64,000 nucleotides of DNA from contig JAUMIR010000002.1 in assembly GCA_030847615.1 (NCBI GenBank), positions 119,358,309 to 119,422,308 of the forward strand, given 5' to 3'. The notes beneath the pieces are model-generated. The model saw only the letters and a program-made list of their open reading frames with translations, had not been told where the DNA came from and searched no databases. Shown here in pieces: positions 1 through 11,530 of this stretch; within the stretch, counting starts at the first letter, position 1; each line of letters begins with the position of its first letter. A program made the position numbers and the translations under genes. Origin of the DNA: Gambelia wislizenii (Eukaryota > Chordata > Lepidosauria > Squamata > Crotaphytidae).

Positions 1-376
1 AGACACGTGTCACTGCATGCTGATTCTTGAGGCCCCAGGGACCAGAGCAGAATAAATTCTCTGCTCTCTCCAGATTATTTGATTCTACCTGTTAAACTTT
101 TTGCTAGGGCTTGAGCACTTTTTTTCAGACTAGGCCAGTGGTCAGGTTTCCTTGCTTGGCATCTCAGCTTCCCAGCTGTAATCCCAGGATTTCTCTCCTC
201 TTCTGCGTATGATAAAAGACTAGAGGAGAGCGACTGTTGCTGATACAAAAGGAGAGATGCCAGTGCAAGTTGAGAAGTTTTTCAAAGAAGCTTTGCAGAA
301 TGGTCAATGTTAGTCCGTACAAGGTAAACGCTTAATGGTACGAGAAGGATGATGTGTTTTCCTTCTTCTAGCACTT

Positions 377-455
377 AACTCACTGAATCTTGTCTGAGTT
401 TGGAAACTAAGCAGGGTTGGGCCTGGTTGGTACTTGGATGGGAGACCATGAGGAT
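377..455 (+). repeat. 5S rRNA-derived SINE fragment
   Basis: Contains aaactaagcagggt and tacttggatgggagacc, nearly identical to the 3' half of 5S rRNA including the box C promoter region, without the rest of a 5S gene. Therefore a 5S-headed SINE rather than a 5S gene. Confidence 0.7.
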
Positions 456-572
456 GCTCCAAGCAGAGTTAGGAAAAAGTCATTACTGACAGTCAGAGTT
501 GACAATACTGATCTTGATGAGCCAGTGGTTTGGCCTGTGCAGTATAATCCCAGAACTTGTATCTTCACCTGC

Positions 573-650
573 CTCATGCTCTTTTCCCCGCTTTTGCAGG
601 CCTTGTTCTGCCTGTGATCTGCCAGCTTGTGCTCGAAGAACTCAGAGAGG
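573..650 (+). promoter_or_regulatory. HYAL2: HYAL2 3' splice site and end of 5' UTR
   Basis: A pyrimidine tract followed by ttttgcag ends at 599, so the exon carrying the start codon probably begins at 600 with 51 bases of 5' UTR. The ATG at 651 has A at -3. The upstream 5' UTR exon and the promoter are therefore to the left of the window or in its first bases. Seen: splice consensus. Inferred: its use. Confidence 0.6.
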
Positions 651-1586
651 ATGCCGGGAGGTGCTGCTCTTGCAGTAGCATGGCTCTTCTTCCTGGCTGT
701 AGTTGGTGCCCTGGCTGGGCAGTACGAGAAGCCTGCCTTCACCCCTATCTTCACCCGCAGGCCCTTCATTGTGGCCTGGAATGTGCCGTCTCAGGACTGC
801 CTGCCTCGTTTCAAGGTCCAGCTAGACTTCAGTATCTTTGACGTGGAAGCCTCACCCAATGAGGGCTTTGTGGACCAGAGCTTGACTATTTTCTATAAAG
901 AGCGCTTAGGACTCTACCCTTACTATGATGCCCAGAAGGTGGCGGTGAATGGGGGTGTCCCTCAAAACAGCAGTTTGGAGGAGCACCTGGGCCACTTAGA
1001 GACTGGCATTAATAAGTACATCCGCTCTGAGACAAAGGAGGGGCTAGCTGTCATCGACTGGGAGGAGTGGAGACCCATCTGGATCCGGAACTGGCAAACA
1101 AAAGACATCTACCGCAATGCCTCCCGTCGACTTGTGTTGGCTCGACGTCGTGATTTGTCGGAGGACCAAGTAAAGAAGGAGGCTCAGTATGAATTTGAGT
1201 CATCAGCTTGTTCCTTTATGAAGGAGACCCTGAAATTTGCCAAGAACTTCCGTCCTCGGCAGCTGTGGGGATACTACCTCTTCCCAGACTGCTACAACCA
1301 CGATTACAGCAAGAATAATGAGAGCTACACTGGTCATTGCCCTGATGTCGAGAAGACACGCAATGACCATCTGGCCTGGCTTTGGAAGGAGAGCACAGCC
1401 CTCTACCCTTCCATCTATCTGGAGCAGATATTGGCCAACTCCACAAATGGACGCAAGTTTGTTAGGTCTCGGGTTCAAGAGGCCCTTCGTATCTCTCAGC
1501 AACATCATGAGGGCTATGACCTGCCTGTCTTTGTTTACACCAGACCCACCTACAACCGCAGACAAGATCTCTCCTATCTAAGTGAG
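651..1586 (+). CDS. HYAL2: HYAL2 coding exon 1
   Basis: It encodes residues 1-312: signal peptide, most of the TIM-barrel-like catalytic domain and the DWE catalytic motif. It ends in codon GAG followed by the donor gtaaga at 1587, phase 0. Reading through the donor adds about 28 residues before a stop near 1670; these have no family similarity, which supports the splice. Confidence 0.95.
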
Positions 1587-4500
1587 GTAAGAAGGGCTTT
1601 TGTATTAGAACCGCGAAAGATCGACTCCCATAAACTACAGCAACTGGGGTTGCATGTCTGTTCCACTTAAAGCCGCAACCTGTTGTGCAGGCCACAATTA
1701 TCTTGTGCCCACCAAGCCTGTAGAGTTTGGGAAAGTTGCTCTTTTAGACTATAGCTCCCAGAGTGGAGGATTCTAGGAGTTGTAGTCCAGAATAGTAACT
1801 TTTCCATGCTTTGTCTCCCAGTCATGTGTGGTGATAGTCAGGAACTTAATATATGCTGCCTGCCTGGTGCTGCAAAATGGGAGCCTCAACATCATGCGCA
1901 TGTTGTGTAGGCCTGTTGGCATAATGACAGAAGCATTCTCAAACCAGTGTTTCTGACGAGCTGTTCCTGAACAGACTAGTTTTCCTGCCATGGCTTTGTT
2001 GGTCAGTGCCAGATCATTAGTGAAAACGCTTGTAGGATACCTCCTGCCAGGCATCTGTCTTCTTTTCCAATGGGAGGGTGGATTCATCAACACCTTTGTT
2101 TTGGTCCTAGACTCAGCAACATGGAAACAAGTACTGTACTTAGACATCCGGGAAACCTAAGAAGCTGTCTGTGAGGGTGGGCTATACAGGAGCCAGCTGC
2201 TCCTGTCTGTCATTCATCAGTTCTGCCTGACACTGATGTAGAGGAATGATGTTATTAATGGTGTTTCAGTTCTCCTAGAACAAATTATTAGTCAAGCATG
2301 TTGCTCCGGGGGTAGCCCCTTTTTTCTCAGGTGCTGGACACATGTCCAGGTAGTTGGGACAATTGATTATATGGAGCTGGAGGAATTCACAAAAGTGGGT
2401 CCAAATTGTTCCTTTAGGTGAACTTTGCTCTGGCTTACTGAAGCATCTAGATTGGGTAGGGAGATACTTTCTAACTTAAGTTCGGTTGGTGAAAGAGCTC
2501 ATAGATTTGCAGACTTCAGGCTCATCCCTTGTTGCATCATAGTGTATTACTCTATGCCAGCTTTTGGGATATAAACTTGTGCCAAAAGCCAAGCTGCATT
2601 CTTTCTGCTTTCCTGCAATTTAGGGGCTAACTGTTACTGTGGGGTGGAACAGAATCTTACAGATACCCCCAGGGTCTGAGTGTAGCAGGGGATAGTCTCT
2701 GATGGAATCCTTGTAGAGTGTTGGGAATCACATGGCCCTCTAGACTAGATGTTGTTGGACTGCAGCTCCCAGCAGCCCTAGCCAGCATTGTCCATGGTCA
2801 GGAGTACTTAAAGAGTTGTAGTCCAAAATCATTTGGTGAGCTGTCTGATTCCCACCCTTGATCAGTAGGTTGGAATGTCTGGCATTTTATTCTTTTGCCA
2901 CAAGTCTCACTCCAAGCTGGAGAGACTGTCTGGAAAAATGGACCCTGTGGATGTAAATGAAGGTATTGGGGGCTGGGGATTCACCTTTTAAAGGTGCACT
3001 GCAATGTGGGAATTAAAGCAGTTTAACTTAGCCTCCTAACTGGGTTTTATGATGTGGATGGAGAACCTTGTAGGCCAAAAATACAGATGCTTTAGATTTT
3101 CCTTGGGTTTTCCGGGCTGTGAGGCCATGTTCTGGAATAGTTTCTTTCTGACATTTCGCCTGCATCTGTGGCTGGCATCCCCAAATCTGTGGATGCCGGC
3201 CGTGAAAGCCTTCAACTTCATACAGATGCTTTGTCTTACAGTTCCCATCAGCCTCACCTGGCAGGACTAATAGTGGGAGTTATAAGCCAAAATATCTTCA
3301 GGTGTCCATCCCTGCTTTATAAGAAACTGCAAGAAAGACAGCTGGTAGCAGGAGGCATTTCAACCTTCCCGACCTTTCGCCTCCTTGGGAGATCACTGGG
3401 CTCTGAGATGAGTTATAGGACTGGATTTTTTCTGTATTACCTTGACATAACATGTAGCTGGTAGAGGAAGGTGCTGAAACAGAAAACAGGGCTGTTGAGA
3501 AACAGGTCATTCTTTGGAAAAACAGAGGGTAGGTATGGTACCTTCTTGCTTCCCCCAATCGCTGTCACCTGCACTTGTTTAGTTTCTGGCCTCTGACCAA
3601 AGGAAAGAGCCAGGTTTACAGCTGAGCATTTTGGAAAAGTCTGTGCCCAGCTAGTGCCTCAAAAATGCAGCCCTTGCCCTTCATGTGGCTGATTTTTTCC
3701 CCATGGATGGAGCAGAAGCTAGTGAATGGTGGTTTTTATCCCTCCTCCTCAGAAAGTATGCAGATTGACTGATGAGAGCCCTGAAGGTAACAGCATAAGT
3801 ACAGCACCCATAAACGATAACTTTAGACTCTTCCAGGCAAATGTGGCTTGTTGCTCTTTGCTTACTCTGTAAAAGTCACTAATGATAAAAATCACTGCTT
3901 TAATCACTCTCTGGCTAAAGGTTTTCTCATTGGACGGTACCTTTCCCTTTAGCTTGGGACTGTATTTTGCATTCTGAGCACCATTGTTTGTCCTGAACTT
4001 CTACTTCAGGAATTTCTATCACACCACAGAATACCTCTGCCTACAAAAGCATGGCCCTCGTGGTCTCTTCCAACTCTACAATTCTATGATTCTATGATAG
4101 TTCCTATGCATGGATGTTATGCCACGACTGAGATTGCAATGTTTGGCTAGTACCTTCTTTAATCTGGGTTTTGCCCCCACGTCTGGGAAGTGGCTCCTTT
4201 CAGCTTGTGTGCCTACTTCCTAGCCTCACTCGGTAGTAGCCTGAAGTTTGGGAGGAAGCACGGCATTCCAGTTGCTCCCACTGGTGTATGCTGATTCTGC
4301 TGATTTGGCTTTTTTTGTTTTAATTCCCATTAGCCTTGCTTCACAGCTAGCTAAGTGAAGAAATCTCCCAACTTTAGCCAAATCTTTCTCTTCCTTTCTC
4401 TCCTCTGCCCCCAAATCTGTATGAACAGTGAGCAGTAATAGATTGGTAGTGGGGAGGATATTGCTTTCTAGCTTCTGTTTGTTCAACTGGCAGTGTTGCC

Positions 4501-7500
4501 CCCCTCCCTTTGTGTTGGTTTCATGTAAAACTTGGAAAAGTTACTTTTTTGTACTATAGTTCTCCAAAAAAAGGGGGGGTTCCAAGTTGGAGAAGTTGGG
4601 GTTTTGGGAAGAGTATTCTGGAGTATTTGGCTGGACTATTCTGTCAGTTATCATTCAATACAGTACCTTTTCCAAGCTCTGGTCAAGATTAGAGCAGCCC
4701 TGCAAAATGGATCCCCTCTTGTCCTCTGATCCTGGGAAATTATACACCCCTTGCCAGAAGCTATCATTAAAATTTGGAGACTGGAATGCAGTCTTATTGA
4801 GGGTTTTCTTTCCTATAGTTTCTGGATAAGCATGGACATATAGAACATGATATTTAGGCATTTATGAGAACTGATGTGATACTTGGTTGTTGGGAGTAAC
4901 ATCAACATCCTGGCTCAGCAACAGCAGATGGGATTGGCCTTTAGTGGCCCACTAGTCTGAATCAGCTGTTGGTTGGCCTACACATAGGGATGATTTAGAT
5001 GATAGGCTGTGGACTGGAACTAAGGGTGAAAGCAATGGCAAAAATATGGCCCTCTTCCAGACAAATGGGTCTCTTTGTTTTGCTTTGTTCCTGTCCCTCC
5101 TTGCCCTTGGGCTGATGCCAGACCTCTGTGGTTCTTGTCAGCAGCTACCCTGAACTGTTCACTTCAGTGATCTCAGTCTAGGAACCTCCTGCTCTCAGAG
5201 CTTGGTAGTGTTACTTTTTTGGACTACTGGGGCGGGGGGGAGTACTGGGGGTCTGGCCTGGGGTTTAGAAAACAGAAGCCCCCAAAGTAGCTTTTCTGAA
5301 CTCTGTTCTTTTCAGCCACTTGCAAGATCAAGTTGCTTTCCTTGGAAGATAGTGCCAGATCACACTATTGGAACAGGCCTGTGATCTGGAGAAAACACAG
5401 GGTGTGGACACAGGGTGTGCAGAGGGCAGGGCGAGACCAGGTGCATGCTGTCTCTTCTCACCCCTACTCCCAGGAAGACAGATATGTGTGCTGTGAGATG
5501 CCAGAGGTAGCCTTCTGGAATTTACCACCAGGTGCAGAATTGCACAAGAGCAGAGTGCCTTACATACATTAATATTGGCATAGCTACTTCAAGACTGCGT
5601 AAGGAATTACACTAGAGTACAGAGTAGGGTTGGGGAATGCATTGCTCCATCTATGTGCTGTGGGAACCACCCACCAACTAGGGCTTCTGGTTTGTATCTG
5701 TGTCACTTTGTAGATAGTGCATGTGCTCATTGCTCATGATGATGATGATGGGCACACAATGTCTTACCTAAGGAATGCTATCCTTGTATGAAGCTTATCC
5801 TGAATCATCAAGAAGGCAGAAACTACAGCAGCACTTCAAGGACTTGACTGACTAGCAAACACGACATGCTTTGCCTTTGAACTGTGTCTGAGCAATGCTT
5901 TTCACATTTCCTTTATTGTTGCCTAATGCTGCCATAACAATGTCATAACAGCGTTCCTTCATGAGGAACTGAAATGTTCCTTCCACCAGTGTCATGGAGG
6001 AGCTACCTGGTCAGTCTGAAATGCGTGTTACCTCTATCTGTCAGTGCATGTTTTGAAAGGCAAATAGACCTTTCTTTCCTCCATAACTTTGCCAAAAGTG
6101 CTTTCTTCTTCCTTGTGTAAAGGACAGTAGCTGTTTGGAAGAGGAGTACAGTAGTCCCTGCACATTTGTGACTTTCACTTTTGTAGATTTGAATATTTGC
6201 GCATTTGTAGCTGCTGCTTAAGTAGCCAACCTCCTCACTCCACTACTTCTGTTCCTTCTTCGCCCCACTATTTCCTGTCCTGCCAAAGCCTCCAGACACT
6301 CACTTGGTTTCTTGCTTGCAACCAGGATCCCCCAGATTCATTTGAAAGACCTTTCCTGGCTGAAAGACCTCCCCACCACATTCCTTCTGTTGCAAGCTGC
6401 TGGCATGTAGAGCAGCAGAAATCTCTGTTGCGAAGAGCCCCTGAAGCCTGCTTCTTCGCCAGGATTGGGGACTCTTTGCAAAGGAGATGTCTCCGTTTTG
6501 CCTTCCCTGAGCACTTAGCACAGCATCATGAGGCTTCCAGAAGCAGGTTGGTGGCTGAGGGACCTGCCTGCCAGGCCCATGTTGTTTGTACTCCCCCACC
6601 TCCTGCCATTCGCTTCGCAAGCCTGAGGAGCCCTTCTGGGGAGCTCTGCCCCCACCTCCACTGTACTGGAGTATTCACGGCTTTTTGACTTTTACGGGCA
6701 GGGATCCTGTGCCCCTTACCCCCGCAAATGTGCAGGGACAACTGTATATGAATTCTGAGCTAGAGCATATCCTAATGAACTCTTGGTAATCTGTACTGAT
6801 AACTGTCAACATTTTGTTCCAGATGGATTTGATCTCCACCATTGGAGAGAGTGCTGCCTTGGGGGCAGCTGGTGCTATTTTCTGGGGAGATGCAGAAGAT
6901 ACCAAAAGTCGGGTATGTCATGCCTTTCGTCCCCTCCCTTCAAGCATGGTCTCATGCAGATATAATCCTAGAGCAGGCTTGTTTTCTATGGATCTTATGG
7001 AATTTTTTTTTAATCTCTTTTCTGTTGTGAGCTTGTTGTGTCCTTTCTGTTTCATTAGGAAGCAGGTGATTCTCCAGCTTGTTTCCTCTAAGAGCTAAGC
7101 ATGCTTGGAAAAGGCTCTTAGGGGAAAAAACAGGCAAGGCAGCATGCTATGATACTGGTGGGCAACTAGGGAAGGTATGGGGGGGAGAGGTATGTGTGGA
7201 GATTCAGCCTCCAGCCAGCCTGGCCAGTTGCATAGGATGATGGGGGTTCTGGTGCAACACATTTGGAGGGCACCTGGTCTGGAAAGGCTGCCATAATATG
7301 TTGGAAGTAGAAGGACTGCCTGCCATTAAAGCAAAAATATACAACTTCTGGGGTTGTGCCCCCATGCTGCCAGTGAATTTGCAGCTAAAAAGAGTGTGTT
7401 TCCTTTAACAGTACAATGTTCCCTTTAAACCAAGGTCTATGCTCCTCATGAGCTTCATTTGTAAGCAAGTAAGTGCTTCTGGGAATGTGAAGCTGCTTGT

Positions 7501-10046
7501 AAACATGATGCACAATCTGTGTCTGCCTTGTTTCAAATGAAAATGGTGCTATGTAAGCTAAAAAGACCATACATTCCAATGACTGGAAAGAGCAGAGGAC
7601 TCCTTGAGCACCACCGAAATGGACAGACAAGTCCATACAGGCTTCTAGTTGCCCATCCCAGGCAAGAGCAGTCTTCCCTAGCTATGTGTGTTAGACTACA
7701 ATTCCCATCATTCCCAACCACTGGCCATATTGGGTAGGGCTGGTGGAAGTTGTAGCCCAAAACATATGGAGCCATCTTCAGTTGGGAAGGCAGCAGTAGA
7801 AAGAATAAGGGTGTTTCTGAATCTTAATGGCCTTTTACCTTTGAGATGTACAAAGATCCTCCTATGCGATACTCCTCCCCCCCAGCTTGCTCACAGTGGT
7901 AAAGTCTCAAAAGAGGCCTCAGTGACACTTGATATTAAATTGAACAGGTTGCTATTTGGATGCTAGTGCTCTGTCTACAAAACATTCGCTACAGAGATGG
8001 AAGGATAGACTAATGCCCCTGTTGGTGTGCACTCAGCTACTTTCATTTTAATGTTGGAAGTGGAGGTCAGGTTTGGCTCTATATCTCATGCTGAGAAAGT
8101 CACTAGTGTCCTTTCTACATATGAGGAGTAGGGAGACTAAATGGCAGCGCTCTAGAGCAGTGGTAATTAACTAAAACAGAGGGGGAAAGCTGGATCTGTT
8201 TGGTACCTGGATGGCTGCATACCCTGTTGTCACTAAGTTCCTGACCCAGAGTGCTGGGTTAAGCTTTTTCACCCAGGACATCAGCCTGGAACTGGGCTGA
8301 ACTCCACTGCCCACTTCCCCATGCAGAGAAGGGATGGTGTGCGGGAGAGTGGAGCTCCTGGAAAGGCCAAGGAAAATTAGTTCCTTCATGGGGGACTGTT
8401 GTCATCAAAGGGTGATAGCAGTCTCTGCAGAAACACAGTTAACCAATTACAGATCTGAGATCACAAATGATGACTATCTAAAAGAGTTACAAGTACCTGA
8501 TTAAAATACAATAAAGGTCAGGCAAACAACAAACTGCAAATAAAATCCTTGCTTATTCTCCCAAAGGTCATACAGATGTTGTTTAACTGTGCTGGAAAGA
8601 CAAGAACATAAAGATGGGGCTCTAATAGAAGGGGGTCCCAAATTGGAGGGGATGGGCTTTAGGAGACAGGGTGACATAAACACTCTGCAGGCTGGATCTG
8701 GACATTCTGTACATCAGCAGTCCTCCTCTCCCAATTGTTCTACAGCCAATGGCACCAAATGTCTGCCTCCAATATTTATTTATTGCTACTATCCTGCCTT
8801 TCCTCTAAGGAGCAAAAGGCTTGGCTCTCCACCATTTCAGCCTCAGAACAACTCTGTAAGGTAGCTCAGGCAAGAGAGTGTGACCTGGGCCAAGATCATC
8901 CAGTGAGTTTCCTGGCTCATTAGAGACTAGAATGTGGGGTTGCCAAAGCCTCAGGCCAACATCCTAACCACGCTAACTCCCTGCTAGCTCAGTATCAAGT
9001 GCTGTGAGAAATGTTGCATTGGAAGCTTGGTAATTGGGCTCTCTAAAGGGCAATTCTTTCCAACTTCTTGGAAGGATATTAAGCAACAACAAGGAGCAGT
9101 AACTGGTTTATGTCATTGGTGTCTGTTGACCTCCAGCAATTATTGCTGAAGCTGAGCAGGTCTGGATCTAGTCAATGTCTGGATGGGAGACCACCTGGGA
9201 GCCTTCACGTACGTTCCCTTGAGTTCCTTGACAAAAGAAAGGTGGGATATAAGTCAACTAATTACACTTAGCAGTTACTGATCAGAAAACTGAAAAATGC
9301 TGGCTAAAGCAGAAATCCTTTGTATGGTAATCTTGGAAAAGTTACACCAAAATCCCTAGAAATTGCTTCCAATGAAGCATGCATGGCATTGAACTTCATG
9401 TTATTCTCTTAACAGAAATCTCAATTTCTGTGGACTGTAGGATACCAAGAATCTCTCTTACTTTGTGAATATCTTCCTTTGACCCTCCTCACTCTCCTCT
9501 GATCTCTGGTTGTAAAATGATAGGAGGGAATCTTGAACAAGCCCATCTTTCAAAGGCACCCACTATTCTGGTCTTCTCTCTGTGTTTCACCTGCTTTCAG
9601 CCTTGTGGTAGTTGTTCATTCAAAATCAATCTTCTCTTTAGGAAACCTGCCAGGTGCTTAAAAACTACATTGAGGAGGACCTCGGCCGTTATATCGTCAA
9701 TGTAACGACAGCAGCCGAACTCTGCAGCCGGACTCAGTGCAATGGTCATGGGCGCTGTCGCCGCCGCAACAACAATGCTGACGTCTTCCTGCATCTCAAT
9801 CCAGCTAGCTTCCAGATCCATCGCAGTGATTCCAGGCAAGAGATGCCACTGCTGGTGGCCAAAGGGAAGCTGTCTCAAAAAGACACTGCCTTCCTACAGG
9901 CCAACTTCCAATGCCATTGCTACCAAGGCTGGCTGGGAGAAGGATGTGATGAGCAGCTGAACCCACCGGGTGGTGGCCCCGGCCTTTGCTGGAACCTGGG
10001 ACTCCAATTGCTGATGACTCTACTTCTTCTGGCCTGTTTGCACTAG
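651..10046 (+). CDS. HYAL2: Hyaluronidase-2, GPI-anchored (three coding exons)
   Basis: Join 651-1586, 6823-6912, 9642-10046 gives 476 codons (human HYAL2 has 473). It is a family GH56 endo-beta-N-acetylhexosaminidase that cleaves hyaluronan at the cell surface. Seen: signal peptide at residues 1-23; RPFIVAWNVPSQDC near residue 37; catalytic DWE with D136 and E138 in GLAVIDWEEW; LFPDCYNHDY at 210-219; YPSIYL at 252-257; IGESAALGAAG in exon 2; a C-terminal EGF-like module with cysteines at 370, 375, 381, 433, 435 and 444; then a Gly/Pro stretch (about 449-456) and a hydrophobic tail ending LLLLACLH, a GPI signal. Sequons at N107, N156, N223, N263 and N362. The start is ATG 651: the frame can be read further upstream, but only from a TTG, and the signal peptide begins at 651. 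C187 is extra relative to human. HYAL2 rather than HYAL1 rests on the GPI tail, PNEGF and the exon-2 match. A HYAL1-type paralogue lies 31 kb downstream. Confidence 0.95.
1721..1810. repeat. Palindromic small DNA element in HYAL2 intron 1
   Basis: gggaaagttgctcttttaga on the left is an imperfect inverted match to the right end (agtaacttttccatgct). The agttgtagtcca core recurs in many related elements of this window. hAT-like identity is inferred. Confidence 0.55.
2735..2850. repeat. Palindromic small DNA element
   Basis: ttggactgcagctcccagca and the inverted agttgtagtccaaaatcat flank ccagcattgtccatggtcag. It is the squamate 'ggactacaactccca' palindrome family, probably a nonautonomous hAT. 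Confidence 0.55.
3090..3225. repeat. Penelope terminal hairpin fragment
   Basis: gggctgtgaggccatgttct, catttcgcctgcatctgtgg and gatgccggccgtgaaagcc match the terminal repeats of the Penelope-like elements at 12-13.7 kb and 53 kb. Only the terminal part is present. Confidence 0.65.
4015..4105 (+). repeat. CR1 LINE 3' tail
   Basis: ggccctcgtggtctcttcca then ctctacaattctatgattct, the CR1 3' end with its octamer-like tail; heavily 5' truncated. Confidence 0.7.
4520..4690. repeat. Palindromic small DNA element
   Basis: cttggaaaagttactttttt on the left and accttttccaagctctg on the right are inverted; the same termini occur at 1721, 11420 and 40470. Confidence 0.5.
5195..5245. repeat. Half copy of the palindromic DNA element
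   Basis: agagcttggtagtgttactttttt followed by ggactac matches the left end of the family at 40470; no right end seen. Confidence 0.4.
6149..6744. mobile_element. Tigger-like nonautonomous DNA transposon, 596 bases
   Basis: Terminal inverted repeats begin cagtagtccctgcacatttg on the left and end caaatgtgcagggacaactg on the right, flanked by TA on both sides, the TcMar target duplication. The interior has no transposase. The termini match those of the element at 57016-59242. It lies in HYAL2 intron 1. Confidence 0.75.
6823..6912 (+). CDS. HYAL2: HYAL2 coding exon 2 (90 bases)
   Basis: It encodes 30 residues, MDLISTIGESAALGAAG onward, matching human HYAL2 in length and nearly in sequence. The acceptor is ttttgttccag at 6812-6822 and the donor gtatgt at 6913. 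Both ends are phase 0. The first codon is ATG, but this is an internal methionine. Confidence 0.95.
7680..7780. repeat. Palindromic small DNA element
   Basis: gttagactacaattcccatc and gttgtagcccaaaacatatg are inverted around an aaccactggccatattggg core. Confidence 0.55.
8770..8992 (-). repeat. tRNA-headed SINE, minus orientation
   Basis: cctcagaacaactctgtaag, gacctgggccaagatcatcc and the terminal ccaacatcctaaccacgct are the reverse complement of a squamate tRNA-derived SINE with a CORE-like body (cf. 30292 and 48098). Confidence 0.65.
9125..9270 (+). repeat. 5S-headed SINE
   Basis: gctgaagctgagcaggtctg, tctggatgggagaccacctg and the tail aaaggtgggatataagt. A diverged 5S-derived head joined to a LINE-type tail; it sits in HYAL2 intron 2, 370 bases before exon 3. 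Confidence 0.6.
9642..10046 (+). CDS. HYAL2: HYAL2 coding exon 3 with EGF-like domain and GPI signal
   Basis: It encodes residues 343-476 and the stop TAG at 10044-10046. The acceptor is cttctctttag at 9631-9641. It starts ETCQVLKNYI, includes LGRYIVNVTTAAELCS, the EGF-like cysteine pattern CNGHGRC...CHCYQGW...C, and a hydrophobic C-terminus without charged residues after it, as expected for a GPI transamidase substrate. Confidence 0.95.
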   Translation, partial: ETCQVLKNYIEEDLGRYIVNVTTAAELCSRTQCNGHGRCRRRNNNADVFLHLNPASFQIHRSDSRQEMPLLVAKGKLSQKDTAFLQANFQCHCYQGWLGEGCDEQLNPPGGGPGLCWNLGLQLLMTLLLLACLH

Positions 10047-11018
10047 GGCCGCCTCTAACTGGAATCTGTATGGTGTGCAAATGAATTCCTGGTGCATAGA
10101 GTGGGAGCAAGAGGGGATGCAGTAGGCAGTGAAGGGTAGCCAGAAAAGGGAGAAATAGGAGCCATTTGGCCTCTTGGGTTTTTTTATATCTTTATTTAGC
10201 AGTGATGTAGCAGACCTACTATTTAAGAGACTGTCCTACCTCTCCCGTGTGTGCCACTGGCCTTTGAGAGGCTCAAGGGACCCTTCTGCCCTCCCACTGA
10301 CAGTTCATAGACAGATGGACGACTGTAAGAGAAGATGGTTGTAGGGACTGGCAGTGATGGCGGGGTGCTGCCATGAAGCCTGCCTTTCCCACTACTGCCC
10401 TGGTCTTGGGCTGTCCAAAAGTGCCTCTGAGAAAAGAGCAGACTTGGTGCCTTGAATCAGCTACCCAAAGGGAAAGTGGGACTTGGAGGGTGAGACACGT
10501 TTACTTGAAAGACAGAAGAGACCAGGGAGAGGGGGAAGGAGGGACTGAATGTCTGCATCCATCATCTGAGGCTTTTTTGAGAGAGAGAGAACTCTGGGTC
10601 TTGACCGCCAGAACTGGTGAAGGGAGTGCTTGGCTCTTCTGTTATAAGGAGGGACGGGGGCACCATTATAAAACTGGAACACAGATCTAGGGAGAGGGGC
10701 ATGGTGGGTTTGATGGAGCTGCTGTAGTGAGGAGAAATTGCTGCTGTTATGTGTCTCTGTAGGGAGGGTGCTTATGGAGGAGGAGGAGGATTGTTCGGTC
10801 AGTGGGGATTTTCCTGGAGGGTAGCAAGTGCCGAAGTGAAAATATCCTTTTGCTTACCAATGGATGGGACAGGGTGAGCAATGTATTTTTTTTTTAATGC
10901 CAAGATAAAGGCATTCATGGGAGAATGGGAATGCCAAACCCTGTCCATGTGTGTTTGGCCAGTGCTGAGTTGGAGCCCTGCATCTGTTACAGGAAAACCA
11001 AAAAGTTTTACCTCAAAC

Positions 11019-11024
11019 ATTAAA
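11019..11024 (+). promoter_or_regulatory. HYAL2: Candidate HYAL2 polyadenylation signal (attaaa)
   Basis: This is the first good variant hexamer I found after the stop codon. A TG-rich stretch follows at about 11043-11060 (ttggtgttctgtattgtg), the usual downstream element. It implies a 3' UTR of about 1 kb. No earlier canonical AATAAA was seen between 10047 and this point. Confidence 0.4.
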
Positions 11025-11414
11025 GACACACAGAGAAAATAATTGGTGTTCTGTATTGTGTACTAACTGCCCTGAGGGTGCTTCTTCTCTATTCTGTCCC
11101 TGCCAACAAGGAGACTCCAGCTGTGAAGCAATACTTGCCTTCAGACCCCAATAACAAGATGGAGTGTTTTCCATTAGCATCCCTTCTGTGTGGCTTGTTC
11201 TCTTTGTCACAGAACTGTGGCTCTTGACAGCGCTGGTCTTTCTCCAGCCAGAATTGCAGACAGCTGTGCCTGAACCAGATAATTCCCTATGTCTAGCAGT
11301 GCCCTGAGTATTCTAGTTTCCGGTGTGACCCCAAAATAGAGGCCAAATGAAATGGCTCTCTCTCTTGCTGCTGATGTTATTTGTAGAGATGCTGTTTGCC
11401 AGCTTGGCCTTCAG

Positions 11415-11530
11415 CACTCTCAGAGCTTGGAAAAGTTACTTTTTTTTAGAGTACATCTCTCATAATCTTCCAGCCCGCTTGGTCAAAGTATCTTTCTCAA
11501 GCTCTGAGCTCTCTTTTTCCAGCCTTGCTT
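11415..11530. repeat. Palindromic small DNA element
   Basis: cagagcttggaaaagttact on the left and ttctcaagctctgagctc on the right, the family seen at 4520 and 40470. Confidence 0.45.

Noticed and set aside
377..455. 5S rRNA gene
   Set aside because: Only the 3' half of 5S is present and the flanks are SINE-like; it lacks the full 120-base gene.
627..650. Upstream start for HYAL2 at 627
   Set aside because: The codon is TTG, not ATG; the signal peptide begins at the ATG at 651.
1587..1670. HYAL2 frame read through the exon 1 donor
   Set aside because: The added residues have no hyaluronidase similarity and gtaaga is a strong donor; it is intron.
6197..6688. 163-codon plus frame in HYAL2 intron 1
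   Set aside because: Lies entirely inside the Tigger-like element and does not resemble a transposase.
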